Part shown: positions 51,818 through 60,282 of the stretch, piece by piece
Layout: every line of letters begins with the position of its first letter
Numbering within the stretch: position 1 is the stretch's first letter
Source of the DNA: Rubrimonas sp036735545
GTDB taxonomy: Bacteria > Pseudomonadota > Alphaproteobacteria > Rhodobacterales > Rhodobacteraceae
Reading direction: 5' to 3'
Assembly (NCBI GenBank): GCA_036735545.1
Contig: DAINOD010000004.1
Location: forward strand, 1-64,000
Length of the DNA stretch: 64,000 nucleotides
Notes under the pieces: model-generated
The model's database searches: none
The model's input: the letters and a program-made list of their open reading frames with translations, nothing else
What the model was told of the DNA's origin: nothing
Translations under genes and position numbers: made by a program

Positions 51818-52671
51818 CCGGCGCACCCTATGCGCCGTTTCTCGACCCACGCCTGGGCCGCCCGCCCGGCCTGTCCCCGCTGGACCCCGCGCTGTGGGTG
51901 GCGCGGGACACGGACTTCGCCGCGCAGGCCGCCGAACGCGACGCGCTGCTGGCCGACCCGGACACGGAGACCGTCGCGGCGCTGGCCGAGGCCGACCTGG
52001 CGCTGGCCGAGTTCCGCGCAGCGCTGCTGGCCCATCTCTCCGCCCGCGAGGGGTGGGAGGTCGGCGCGGACGTCCTGCGCCGGCCCGACGGCGCCTGTCT
52101 GGCGACGGACGCGGCGACGCTGGTCCTGGCCGGGCGGGCGACGCAGGACGACTTTCTGCTGCTGGCGCCCACCGCGCAGGAATACCGTCTCGTCGCGGGC
52201 GTGCTGTGCTTTCCCTCGCGCTGGTCGCTGACGCAGAAGCTCGGCCGCCAGCTCACCGACATCCATGGCCCCGTGCCCGACTACGCCGAGGCGCTCGCGC
52301 CGCGGGTCAACCGCGTCTTCGCCGCGCTGGCGCCGGGGCGGCCGGTGTGGCGGGTGAACTGGCTCGCCTCGGCGCAGGGCGCGCTGCGGCTGGTGCAGCG
52401 CGAGGGAGAGCGGCGCACGCCGCCGGCCAGCCTTGACCGGTTCTGGCTGCGCACGGAGCGGCAGACGCTGACGAAGCTGCCGGAGACGGGCGCGGTGGTG
52501 TTCGGGATCAAGACCACGCTGACGCCCTTCGAGGCGCTGACGCCCCAACAGCGCGCGGGCCTGCATGCGGCGCTGTCGCGGTGGGGACCGCCCGAGATCG
52601 ACTATCGCGGCGGCCCGGCGCCCCACGAGGCGGCGCTGGCGGCGCTCGTCAGGCTCGGGCTGGCGGCGTAG
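51814..52671 (+). CDS. Haem-dependent oxidative N-demethylase-like protein (DUF3445)
   Basis: 285 residues from a GTG that overlaps the methyltransferase stop (GTGA). Segments LLLAPTAQEYRLVAGVLCFPSRWSLTQKLG, then IHGPVPDYAEALAPRVNRVFAALAPGRPVWRVNW and FWLRTERQTLTKLPETGAVVFGIKT define DUF3445, whose characterised members are haem-containing N-demethylases (dimethylamine type). Lone members without partner subunits are common and unassigned. It is convergent with, and overlaps by 23 bases, the methyltransferase on the opposite strand. Confidence 0.85.
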   Translation: MTGAPYAPFLDPRLGRPPGLSPLDPALWVARDTDFAAQAAERDALLADPDTETVAALAEADLALAEFRAALLAHLSAREGWEVGADVLRRPDGACLATDAATLVLAGRATQDDFLLLAPTAQEYRLVAGVLCFPSRWSLTQKLGRQLTDIHGPVPDYAEALAPRVNRVFAALAPGRPVWRVNWLASAQGALRLVQREGERRTPPASLDRFWLRTERQTLTKLPETGAVVFGIKTTLTPFEALTPQQRAGLHAALSRWGPPEIDYRGGPAPHEAALAALVRLGLAA

Positions 52672-53416
52672 CCCACAGGTCCTGGTGGCCGATCGTGGCC
52701 GCCGTGGCGCGTCGCCGCGCCGCGCGCCAGTGCGCCGATGCGGCCCCGGCGTCGGCGTGCCCGTCGGCCAGCGCGGCGATCAGCGCGGCGTCGTGCGGGG
52801 CCCGCAGCCGCCAGTCGCTGGCGGCGAGCGTCACGGCGTAGCCGCGCGCACGCAGCGCGCCGGCCAGAGTGGCGGCGGCCCGATGGCCCTCGGCGGGGCC
52901 GAGGCCCTTGTCGCGTCCCATGTCGCGCAAAAAGGCGGCGTGGACGGCTGCGTCCTCCGCGTCCGGCGGCAGCCACGACTCGCGACCGTCGTAACTGAGC
53001 GCCGCGTAGACGGCCGCCCCCGCGGCAGACGCCGCATCGGCGAAGGTCTCGATCCAGGCCCGGCCGGCCAGGTCGAAGAAGGCCGACGCCGCGACGAGGT
53101 CCGGCGCCGGGTCGAGCGCTCTGGCGAGATCGGTCGCGAGATCGCAGACCCGCGTCTCGGCGCGCGCGCCGAGCGCTGCGGCGGACGTGGCGGCGAGCGC
53201 GAGCAGCGCGGCGTCGGCGTCGATCAACCGCCAGCGCGCATCGGGCAGGACGCGATACAGCACGCGCAGCGTGGCGCCGCTGCCGGCGCCCAGATCGACC
53301 ACTGTCAGTCCCGGCCGCCCCGCCGCCCAGCCCGCCACCGCCGCGAGCAGCCCCGCGTCGCGGGCCGCGGCGTCCGCCGGCGCGCGCAGGGCGAGCCAGT
53401 CGGCGCTGAAGCTCAT
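52649..53416 (-). CDS. Class I SAM-dependent methyltransferase (cassette member)
   Basis: 255 residues. The SAM loop is TVVDLGAGSGATLRVLYRVLP with the acidic strand WRLIDADAALL; PDLVAASAFFDLAGRAWIETF and VYAALSYDGR follow. Its ATG overlaps the glycosyltransferase stop by 4 bases, and it is the last gene of a four-gene minus-strand cassette. The substrate is unknown; in this context it could methylate a glycosylated small molecule. Confidence 0.8.
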   Translation of the reverse strand: MSFSADWLALRAPADAAARDAGLLAAVAGWAAGRPGLTVVDLGAGSGATLRVLYRVLPDARWRLIDADAALLALAATSAAALGARAETRVCDLATDLARALDPAPDLVAASAFFDLAGRAWIETFADAASAAGAAVYAALSYDGRESWLPPDAEDAAVHAAFLRDMGRDKGLGPAEGHRAAATLAGALRARGYAVTLAASDWRLRAPHDAALIAALADGHADAGAASAHWRAARRRATAATIGHQDLWATPPARA

Positions 53417-54471
53417 GACGCAAGCCGACGGGCGAGCGGGGCCAGCGCGGCGGCGACCGCGGCGGCTGTGGCGTCCCAGCCCGGCATGGCCTGCGCCGCG
53501 GCGTGGGCGGCGGCGCCCATCCGGTCACGCAAAGGCGCGTCGTCCAGCAGGCGCCGCAGCGCCGTCGCCAGCGCCGGAGCGTCGTCGACGGGGGCGAACA
53601 TGCCGCAGCCGTCGGGGACCACTTCGCGCGCGGCGGCGATGTCGGCGGCGACGACGGGCAGGCCTCGCGCCATCGCCTCGGCGAAGACCATGCCGTAGCC
53701 CTCGTAGCGCGAGGGCAGAACGAACACGTCCGCCCCGGCATAGGCCGCGTCGAGGGTCGCCACGTCCACCGGCCCGTGCAGCGAGACGCGCCCGGCGAGC
53801 GGCCCGTCCTCGGCCCGCGCGGCGATGCGCGCCGCCCAGTCCGGCGCCAGGGTCTGCGAACCGTAGACGTGAGCGCGCCACGGCGCGTCGGCGAGGGCCT
53901 CCAGCGCGTCGAGCAGCACGTCGTGGCCCTTGCGCGGTATCAGCGAGCCGACGCACAGCAGCACGGGCGCGCCCCCGCCGCCCGCGGCGCGGGGATGGCG
54001 GTCGAGCCCGGGGCGGGCGACCGTGATCGACCCAGGGCCCATCCCGAACATCGTCGCGGCGGTCGCGGCGGTCGCGGCGGAGGTGACGATGATCGCCCCG
54101 GCCCGCGCCAGCGCGGCGCGTTCGCTGGCCTCGAGCGCCGCGGCCTGCGCCGCGGTCAACCCCGCCTCGAGCGCCAGCGGGTGGTGCAGCAGGGCCGCCA
54201 GCGGCGCGCGCACGCGGTCGAGCGCCGCCGCCGGCAGCGCGCCGAGCGCAAGGCCGTCCACCAGCAGCGGCCGGTCGGCCGGCGCGGCCGCCAGCGCCGC
54301 CGCCGCCCCCTCCAGCGCCGCGGCGTCGGGGAAGGGGAAGCCGCCGGGCAGCGGCAGGTGATCGAAGACGACGCCGGCGGCCGGGCCGGCGGCGATCAGC
54401 GCCCGGTCGTAGGCGTAGCCGCCGGTCGGCGTCGCGAGGTCGCCGGGTATGGCGAAGGTGACGCGGATCAA
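53413..54471 (-). CDS. GT4-type glycosyltransferase
   Basis: 352 residues from a TTG overlapping the preceding stop by 4 bases (TTGA). The N-terminal acceptor half begins IRVTFAIPGDLATPTGGYAYDR. The C-terminal donor half has LLCVGSLIPRKGHDVLLDALEALAD and the nucleotide-sugar motif FVLPSRYEGYGMVFAEAMARGLPVVA. It is a retaining GT-B enzyme. Placement between a pterin-synthase-like gene and a methyltransferase suggests a small-molecule acceptor, not polysaccharide. Confidence 0.87.
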   Translation of the reverse strand: MIRVTFAIPGDLATPTGGYAYDRALIAAGPAAGVVFDHLPLPGGFPFPDAAALEGAAAALAAAPADRPLLVDGLALGALPAAALDRVRAPLAALLHHPLALEAGLTAAQAAALEASERAALARAGAIIVTSAATAATAATMFGMGPGSITVARPGLDRHPRAAGGGGAPVLLCVGSLIPRKGHDVLLDALEALADAPWRAHVYGSQTLAPDWAARIAARAEDGPLAGRVSLHGPVDVATLDAAYAGADVFVLPSRYEGYGMVFAEAMARGLPVVAADIAAAREVVPDGCGMFAPVDDAPALATALRRLLDDAPLRDRMGAAAHAAAQAMPGWDATAAAVAAALAPLARRLAS

Positions 54472-54866
54472 ACCGGCCCCTCGAACCAGGCGCGCGCGAC
54501 GTGGCTCTCGTTCAGCGTGACGCGCAGGCGCTCCACCCCGTCGCCGCCGGGGCCGAGCGCGCCGGAGCGGGCGGCCTGGGCGATGCTGTCGAAGATGAAG
54601 CGGCAGAGCCACTCGGTGGTCGTCAACTCGCCCGCGGTCGCGGGCGCGGCGTCGAGATTGGCGTAGTTCAGCGGCTTCAACGCCGCCTTGAGCGCGTCGT
54701 GGGCGCGGCCGATGTCCACCACGATGCGATCCTCGGTCAGCTCGGCGCGGAAGAAGGCGACGTCGACGACATAGGTCGCGCCGTGCATCTGCTGCGCCGG
54801 ACCGAAGACGTCGCCCTTCAGCGAGTGGGCGATCATGATGTGGTCGCGGACCTCGACGGCGTACAT
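54468..54866 (-). CDS. 6-pyruvoyl-tetrahydropterin synthase/QueD-like protein
   Basis: 132 residues from the ATG at 54866. The T-fold signature is partly altered. The first zinc His (His14 in MIAHSLKG) and the His of the HGH motif (His28) are kept, but the second HGH His is Ala30 (HGATY), and no Cys precedes it. The IVVDIGRAHDALKAALKPLNYANLD stretch, TTTEWLCRFIFD and the closing VTLNES keep the family pattern, including the late Glu. The missing ligand and nucleophile suggest an altered reaction or substrate. It sits 31 bases after the dehydrogenase and overlaps the glycosyltransferase. Confidence 0.8.
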   Translation of the reverse strand: MYAVEVRDHIMIAHSLKGDVFGPAQQMHGATYVVDVAFFRAELTEDRIVVDIGRAHDALKAALKPLNYANLDAAPATAGELTTTEWLCRFIFDSIAQAARSGALGPGGDGVERLRVTLNESHVARAWFEGPV

Positions 54867-54897
54867 GGCGGATTCCCCTGTGTGGCGCGGGGTCGTT

Positions 54898-55890
54898 CTA
54901 GGCCCTCGCGCCGTCCGCTCCAAGCGGCGCGTAACGCACCACCGGCGCGAGGCCGGGTCCGCGCACCAGATCGCCGTAGCGCGCGGGCAGATCGGCGAAG
55001 GCGACTTCGGCGTCGATCAGCGCATCCAGCCGGTCGTCGCAGAGCAGATCCAGCGCCACGCCAAGCCGGCGGCGGAAGTCCCAGCGCGGCGCGCGGGCGG
55101 GCGGGATGCTACCGACCTGGCTGGAGATGATTCGCAGCCGCTGGCTATGGAACGCGCCGCCGAGCGGAACCGGCGTCTCGCCCGCGCCGTGCCAGCTCGT
55201 CTCCACCACGGCGCCCTCGCGACCGAGGGCGCCGAGGGCGGTGGCGAGGCCCGCGGAGGTCGCCGAAACGTGAAAGGCGAGGTCGCAGCCGGTCGGAGCG
55301 TCTTGCGGCGCACAAAATTTTGTTCCCAGCGCACCGGCCACCTTGCGACGCTGGGCTACAAAATCACAGATGAACACATCCGCGCCCGGAATTCGCGACA
55401 GGATCGCCGCAAGCAGGAGGCCTAGTGGCCCTGCGCCGACGATCAGGATGCGATCGCCCGGCGCGGCGCCGCTGTCCCAGGTCGCGTTGAGGGCCGTCTC
55501 CATGTTGGCGGCCAGCGTCGCGCGCCTGGGGGGCAGGGCGTCGGGCAGGGGCGTCACCGCAGAGGCGGGCAGGGCGAAGAAGGTCTGATGCGGATGCAGG
55601 GCGAAGACGGCGCGGCCGAGCAGTTCGGGCGGCCCCACCTCGACGCGGCCTACCGCGCAGTATCCGTACTTGACCGGGTGCGGGAAGTCGCCGGCCTGGA
55701 ACGGCGCGCGCATCCGCACGTTCTCGCTTTCGGGCACGCGGCCGTCCAGCACCAGCCGCTCGGTGCCGCGGCTGACGCCGCTCCAGAGCATCCGCACGCC
55801 CACCTCGCCCGCCCCGACCGCAACGCTCTCGTCGCGCAGGGCGACGCGGCCCGGCCCCTCCACCCACAGCGCCTGCGCCTCGACCGCCAT
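54898..55890 (-). CDS. Medium-chain zinc-type dehydrogenase/reductase
   Basis: 330 residues; the ATG at 55890 starts MAVEAQALWVEGPGRVALRDE. WSGVSRGTERLVLDGRVP, VKYGYCAVGRVE and the nucleotide motif ILIVGAGPLGLLLAAIL are those of a distinct MDR subfamily that lacks the usual catalytic-zinc Cys near the N-terminus. It would use NAD(P)H in the cytosol. It begins the cassette with the pterin-synthase-like, glycosyltransferase and methyltransferase genes, and it is divergent from opgH (38 bases apart). Confidence 0.85.
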   Translation of the reverse strand: MAVEAQALWVEGPGRVALRDESVAVGAGEVGVRMLWSGVSRGTERLVLDGRVPESENVRMRAPFQAGDFPHPVKYGYCAVGRVEVGPPELLGRAVFALHPHQTFFALPASAVTPLPDALPPRRATLAANMETALNATWDSGAAPGDRILIVGAGPLGLLLAAILSRIPGADVFICDFVAQRRKVAGALGTKFCAPQDAPTGCDLAFHVSATSAGLATALGALGREGAVVETSWHGAGETPVPLGGAFHSQRLRIISSQVGSIPPARAPRWDFRRRLGVALDLLCDDRLDALIDAEVAFADLPARYGDLVRGPGLAPVVRYAPLGADGARA

Positions 55891-55928
55891 CCCATCCCCC
55901 CGCGCCGCTTTCCGGAGCACCCGCGCCC

Positions 55929-57770
55929 ATGACCGACCGAACGATGTCCGCCGACGCCGCGCCCGCCTCGGCCGTCGCATCCCTGCCGCCCCGCGCGGCG
56001 GACCCGACCATGACGCCCGCCGGCCTGCAACCCCGCCGCGTGCTTGCGCGGCGCCGCGCGCTGGTGGCGGCGCTGAACGTCCTCACCGTCGCCGCCCTCG
56101 CCTGGGGCGTGGCGCTCGTGTTCGGCGCCGACGGCTGGAGCGCCGCCGACATCGCGATTTTCCTCTGCTTCCTGATCGGCGCGCCGTGGACCGTGATGGG
56201 GCTGTGGAACGCGCTGATCGGGCTGTGGGTGCTGCATGTCCGCGGCCTCGACGCCGCCAGCCCGATCCTGCGGGACGGCGACGGCGACGAGCCCATCCGC
56301 GCCCGCGTGGCGCTGACCATGTTCCTGCGCAACGAGGACCCGGCCCGGGCGCTCGGCCGGCTGGCCGCGATCCGCGAGAGCCTCGACGTCGCCGGCTGGG
56401 GCGAGCGCTTCACCGTCTTCGCGCTGTCGGACACGGACGACCCCGCGGTGGCGGCGGAGGAGGAGCGCATCTTCGCCGCGCTGCGCCCCGTCCTGGGCCT
56501 GGGCGCGACCTATCGACGGCGCGCGTCCAACGAAGGCTGGAAGGCCGGCAACGTGCGCGACTTCCTCGACCGCTGGGGGGCGGAGTTCGACTTCTACCTG
56601 CCGCTCGACAGCGACAGCCTGATGTCGGGGCCGGCGATCCTGCGCCTCACGCGGATCATGCAGAAGCACCCCCGCCTGGGCATCCTGCAGAGCCTCGCGG
56701 TCGGCGCGCCCTCTGACAGCTTCTTCGCCCGCGTTTTCCAGTTCGGCATGCGCGCCGGGATGCGCAGCTTCACCGCCGGCGCGGTCTGGTGGCACGGCGA
56801 CGCGGGCGCCTACTGGGGCCACAACGCGATGATCCGCACCAGGCCCTTCCGCGAAAGCTGCGAGCTTCCCGTCCTGCCGGGCGCGCCGCCGCTGGGCGGC
56901 CACATCCTCAGCCACGACCAGGTCGAGGCGGCGTTGATGCGGCGCGCTGGCTACGAGGTGCGGGTGCTGCCGGTGGAGATCGACAGCTTCGAGGAGAACC
57001 CGCCGACCGTGCTCGACTTCATCAAGCGTGATCATCGCTGGTGCAACGGCAACATGCAGTATTTCCCGCTGATGGGAATGGACGGGCTTGTCGCGGTCAG
57101 CCGGTTCCAGATCGTCTCGGCGGTCGCGATGTATTTCGGCGGGCCGGCGTGGATGCTGATGACGCTGGCGGCCGCCTCCAAGCTGGTCTTCCCCGAGCGG
57201 AGCGCCATCGGGATCGATGTGGCCTTCGCCGTGGCGATGTTCCTCGTGATGTTCTCGGTGTCGCTGGCGCCGAAGCTCGCCGGCTGGCTCGATGTCGTCC
57301 TGACCCCCGGGGGCGTCGCGCGCTATGGCGGCGGGTGGCGCTTCGGCGCAGGGGCGGCGACCGAGTTCGTCTTTTCCATGCTGCTGGCGCCGTTGGCGGC
57401 GCTCGCGGTGACGGTGTTCATGGGCGCGCTGGCGCTTGGGCGGCGGATCGCGTGGTCGGGCCAGCAGCGCGACCTGACGCGGATTTCCTGGCGGCAGGGG
57501 ATGCGGGCGATGTGGCCGCAGACAACCTTCGGCCTCGGTCTTGCGGCGCTGATTGTCGGCACGCAACCCGGCGTCCTGCCGTGGGCGGCGCCGGTCGTCG
57601 CCGGGCTTGCGTTCGCCGCGCCCTTCGCGGTGCTGACCGCCCGGCCGGGCCTCGGCGCCTGGGCCAAACGGGTGGGATTGTGCGCCACGCCGGAGGAGGT
57701 CGCGCCGGCGGGCGTGATCGCCCGGGTGCAGGGCGGCCCGCCGCCTTTCACGCCTGCGCGAGCCGCCTGA
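55929..57770 (+). CDS. opgH: Periplasmic glucan glucosyltransferase OpgH/MdoH
   Basis: 613 residues with two N-terminal helices and five or so C-terminal helices around a cytoplasmic GT2 domain. FLRNEDPARALGRLAAIRESL, the DxD-like DSDS in YLPLDSDSLMSG, WGHNAMIR, GGHILSHDQVEAALMRRAGYEV and KRDHRWCNGN are OpgH hallmarks. It uses UDP-glucose to build osmoregulated periplasmic glucans. An opgG gene is not adjacent. Shorter than the gamma-proteobacterial protein but usual for alphaproteobacteria. Confidence 0.93.
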   Translation: MTDRTMSADAAPASAVASLPPRAADPTMTPAGLQPRRVLARRRALVAALNVLTVAALAWGVALVFGADGWSAADIAIFLCFLIGAPWTVMGLWNALIGLWVLHVRGLDAASPILRDGDGDEPIRARVALTMFLRNEDPARALGRLAAIRESLDVAGWGERFTVFALSDTDDPAVAAEEERIFAALRPVLGLGATYRRRASNEGWKAGNVRDFLDRWGAEFDFYLPLDSDSLMSGPAILRLTRIMQKHPRLGILQSLAVGAPSDSFFARVFQFGMRAGMRSFTAGAVWWHGDAGAYWGHNAMIRTRPFRESCELPVLPGAPPLGGHILSHDQVEAALMRRAGYEVRVLPVEIDSFEENPPTVLDFIKRDHRWCNGNMQYFPLMGMDGLVAVSRFQIVSAVAMYFGGPAWMLMTLAAASKLVFPERSAIGIDVAFAVAMFLVMFSVSLAPKLAGWLDVVLTPGGVARYGGGWRFGAGAATEFVFSMLLAPLAALAVTVFMGALALGRRIAWSGQQRDLTRISWRQGMRAMWPQTTFGLGLAALIVGTQPGVLPWAAPVVAGLAFAAPFAVLTARPGLGAWAKRVGLCATPEEVAPAGVIARVQGGPPPFTPARAA

Positions 57771-57840
57771 ACGCGCCGTTTTTCCGAAAGCCGCCGCCAC
57801 CGGCCTGCGATAGCCTGCGCGCGCCTGTCGGAGGGAAAGT

Positions 57841-58194
57841 ATGGCGACGGCCGAGTTGATGGTGCGGCTGGCGGCCTGGTGGCTCTGGGCCGGAGCTGCG
57901 AGCGCAATCGCGTTCGTGCTTTTCGCCGGCCGTTTCGCGCCGGCGGCGCGGGGGGCGTGGGTGTTTCGACCGCTGCTGATCCCCGGCGTTCTGCTGCTCT
58001 GGCCGCTGGTGTGGTGGCGCACCCTGCGCGGGGCCGGACCGTGGACCGCCCGGCACGCGCCGCCGCTGCGGGCGCAGTCGGTTCTGGGGCTGGCGATGAT
58101 CGTCGCGACGCTGGGGGCGCTTGCGGTGGGCTTGGCGGTGCGGCAGGGCCCGCCGACGGACACCGCCGCCGTCCGGATCGCGCCGTCGCCATGA
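57841..58194 (+). CDS. Small membrane protein of the Rieske cluster
   Basis: 117 residues with three hydrophobic segments (LMVRLAAWWLWAGAASAIAFVLF; FRPLLIPGVLLLWPLVWW; LGLAMIVATLGALAVGLAV). No domain recognised. The ATG follows GGAGGGAAAGT. It precedes the ferric-reductase/Rieske fusion by 10 bases and probably belongs to the same membrane complex. Confidence 0.6.
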   Translation: MATAELMVRLAAWWLWAGAASAIAFVLFAGRFAPAARGAWVFRPLLIPGVLLLWPLVWWRTLRGAGPWTARHAPPLRAQSVLGLAMIVATLGALAVGLAVRQGPPTDTAAVRIAPSP

Positions 58195-58204
58195 GGCGCG
58201 CGCG

Positions 58205-59197
58205 ATGAGCCACGCCTACGTCCCGGTGCAGTGGAACCGCGCCAAATGGGTCTACGACGCCGCGCTTCTGGCGGCGGTGGCGCTCTATCTGTGGGTGTTT
58301 TTCGCCGTCTCGCGGCCTCTGCCGCCCATCGACGGCTGGATATTGCAGGCGCGCGCCTTCGGCTCCTGCGCCTTCTTCCTGCTGACCGCCATCCTGTGCG
58401 TCGGCCCGCTGGCGCGGCTGGACGCCCGCTTTCTGCCGCTGCTCTACAACCGTCGCCATGCGGGGGTGATCGCCTGCGTCGTGGCGGCGATGCACTTCCA
58501 CGCGGTCTTCGCCTGGTACTTCGACTTCACCCGCTTCGACCGCCACGCCGCGGTGCTGGGGGCCAATACGGCGTATGGCTCGGCGCTGGGCTTTCCCTTC
58601 GAGGCGCTGGGGCTGTTCGCGCTGGTCTGCCTCGCCGTGCTGGCGGCGGCCAGCCACGACTTCTGGCTGGGCTTTCTCGGCCCGCCCGCCTGGAAGTCGC
58701 TGCACCTGCTGATCTATCCCGCCTACGCCGCCGTCGTCGCCCACGTGATGCTGGGCGCCTACCAGAGTTCCGAGGGCGCGCTGTTCGGCGCCGTCGCGGG
58801 CGGCTGCGCGGTCGCCGTGGCGGGGCTGCACGCGGCGGCCTGGGCGCGCGGGCGCCGCGCCGCGCCGCCCGCCGGCGACTGGGTGGCCGTGCCGGAGCCC
58901 GAGGCCATCGCCGAGGGCCGCGCGCGGGTGGTGGACCTGCCCGGCGGCGGGCGCGCGGCGGTGTGGCGGCACGAGGGGCGGCTCTACGCCACCTCCAACG
59001 CCTGCGCGCACCAGAACGGGCCGTTGGGCGAGGGGCGCATCCTGGACGGCTGCGTCACCTGTCCGTGGCACGGCTTCCAGTTCCGCGTGACCGACGGCCG
59101 TTCGCCCCAACCCTTCACCGACCGCATCCCCGTCCATGACCTGCGCGTCGAGGGATCGCGGGTCTGGGTCTCGGCCCGTCCGCGGGCGGACGCATGA
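58205..59197 (+). CDS. Ferric-reductase-like membrane domain fused to a Rieske 2Fe-2S domain
   Basis: 330 residues. Residues 1 to about 220 hold six or seven helices with His pairs suited to b-haem binding (AAMHFHAVFAW; KSLHLLIYPAYAAVVAHVML), as in the ferric reductase/YedZ domain. The C-terminal cytoplasmic-like Rieske domain has both cluster motifs, CAH (Cys267, His269) and CPWH (Cys286, His289), spaced as usual. It should pass electrons between a soluble donor or acceptor and membrane haem. It overlaps the next gene by 4 bases. Confidence 0.85.
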   Translation: MSHAYVPVQWNRAKWVYDAALLAAVALYLWVFFAVSRPLPPIDGWILQARAFGSCAFFLLTAILCVGPLARLDARFLPLLYNRRHAGVIACVVAAMHFHAVFAWYFDFTRFDRHAAVLGANTAYGSALGFPFEALGLFALVCLAVLAAASHDFWLGFLGPPAWKSLHLLIYPAYAAVVAHVMLGAYQSSEGALFGAVAGGCAVAVAGLHAAAWARGRRAAPPAGDWVAVPEPEAIAEGRARVVDLPGGGRAAVWRHEGRLYATSNACAHQNGPLGEGRILDGCVTCPWHGFQFRVTDGRSPQPFTDRIPVHDLRVEGSRVWVSARPRADA

Positions 59198-59943
59198 CCG
59201 ATCGCCCGTTCTTCATCGGCTGGGCCGCGGTCCCGCCCGGGCTTCGCGGGTTTCTCGCGCTGGCGGCGGTGGTGCTGCTCGGCGCCGCGGCGGGGGTGGC
59301 GCTGGCCGTCGCCGCCGCGCAGCCCGACCCCGGCGACGGCGGCGTCTTCGGCTGGGAGGACGACGTGCCCGGGGTGATCGTCGAGGAGGCCTATCCGCTG
59401 CTCTACGTCACCGAGACCACCGACCGGCTTGCGGCGGGTTCGGTCGTGGTCATGTCGGCGCTGAACAAGGCGGGCGTGTCGCAGCGCACCCGGCCCATGG
59501 CGGGGCGGGCCGTCACAGCCTCGGGGCTCTACACGATGCGCGGCGGCGTGGTGATGCTGCAACTGCGCTTCGCCGACCGCGGCCTGCTGCCGCGCGACGG
59601 CGAGCCGGAGCCGATCCCGGCGCGGGAGGACCTCGGCCGCTGGCGGCTGACCGGGGAGATCTGCGACGGCAAGTGCTACGCCGGCGCCATGCGGCCGGGC
59701 GCGGGGATCAGCCACAAGGCTTGCGCCGCGCTCTGCCTGCTGGGCGACGTGCCGCCGATCTTCGTGCTGGCCGAGCCCTTCATGGGCTCGGAATACCTGC
59801 TGCTCACCACACCCGACGGCCAGCCCCTGCCGGCCGGGACCATCAACCTCGCCGGCGTGTTCCTGTCGGCCGAGGGCGCGGTGGAGCGACTCGGCGATCT
59901 GCTGATCTTCCGCCTCGATCCCGCGACGGCGAGGACGTTGTGA
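59194..59943 (+). CDS. Membrane-anchored protein with a CX3C-X15-CX3C motif (Rieske cluster)
   Basis: 249 residues. One N-terminal helix (GFLALAAVVLLGAAAGVALAVAAAQ) anchors a periplasmic domain containing WEDDVPGVIVEEAYPLLYV and, near the middle, GEICDGKCYAGAMRPG followed by ISHKACAALC (Cys157, Cys161, Cys177, Cys181; His174). The four Cys could bind a metal or form disulfides. I know no function. Overlaps on both sides tie it to the Rieske fusion and the next small membrane protein. Confidence 0.65.
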   Translation: MTDRPFFIGWAAVPPGLRGFLALAAVVLLGAAAGVALAVAAAQPDPGDGGVFGWEDDVPGVIVEEAYPLLYVTETTDRLAAGSVVVMSALNKAGVSQRTRPMAGRAVTASGLYTMRGGVVMLQLRFADRGLLPRDGEPEPIPAREDLGRWRLTGEICDGKCYAGAMRPGAGISHKACAALCLLGDVPPIFVLAEPFMGSEYLLLTTPDGQPLPAGTINLAGVFLSAEGAVERLGDLLIFRLDPATARTL

Positions 59944-60224
59944 GGGCCCTCGCCGGGGCGACGGTGGCGGCGTTTCTGTCGCTGGCCCTGCTGCACGCCT
60001 CGCCCTGGTGGCCGTGGCGGGCGCTGTGCGGGCCGCTGGCGGAGACGGCGCTGTGCGACCGGGCCGGTCTGTTCGAGCTGGCGTGGCTGCACTGGCAGGG
60101 CGACTGGGTGGCGCGCGGGCTGCGCGGCACGGCGCTGGCGGATGCGGCGCTGCTGGTCTGGGCCTGCGGGGGCGTCCTGACGCTATCGCTGGCGCAGGCG
60201 GCGTGGAGCCGGCTGGCGCGCTGA
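59940..60224 (+). CDS. Small membrane protein, last gene of the Rieske cluster
   Basis: 94 residues from a GTG overlapping the preceding stop (GTGA). Two hydrophobic stretches flank a Trp/Cys-containing loop (ATVAAFLSLALLHASPWWPWRALCGPLAE; ALADAALLVWACGGVLTLSLAQA). No family recognised; function unknown. Confidence 0.55.
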   Translation: MRALAGATVAAFLSLALLHASPWWPWRALCGPLAETALCDRAGLFELAWLHWQGDWVARGLRGTALADAALLVWACGGVLTLSLAQAAWSRLAR

Positions 60225-60282
60225 GGCTTGCGCCGCGGCATGGGCTGGCGTTGACTGCGGCCGACCCCGCCGGAGCCCGCCC

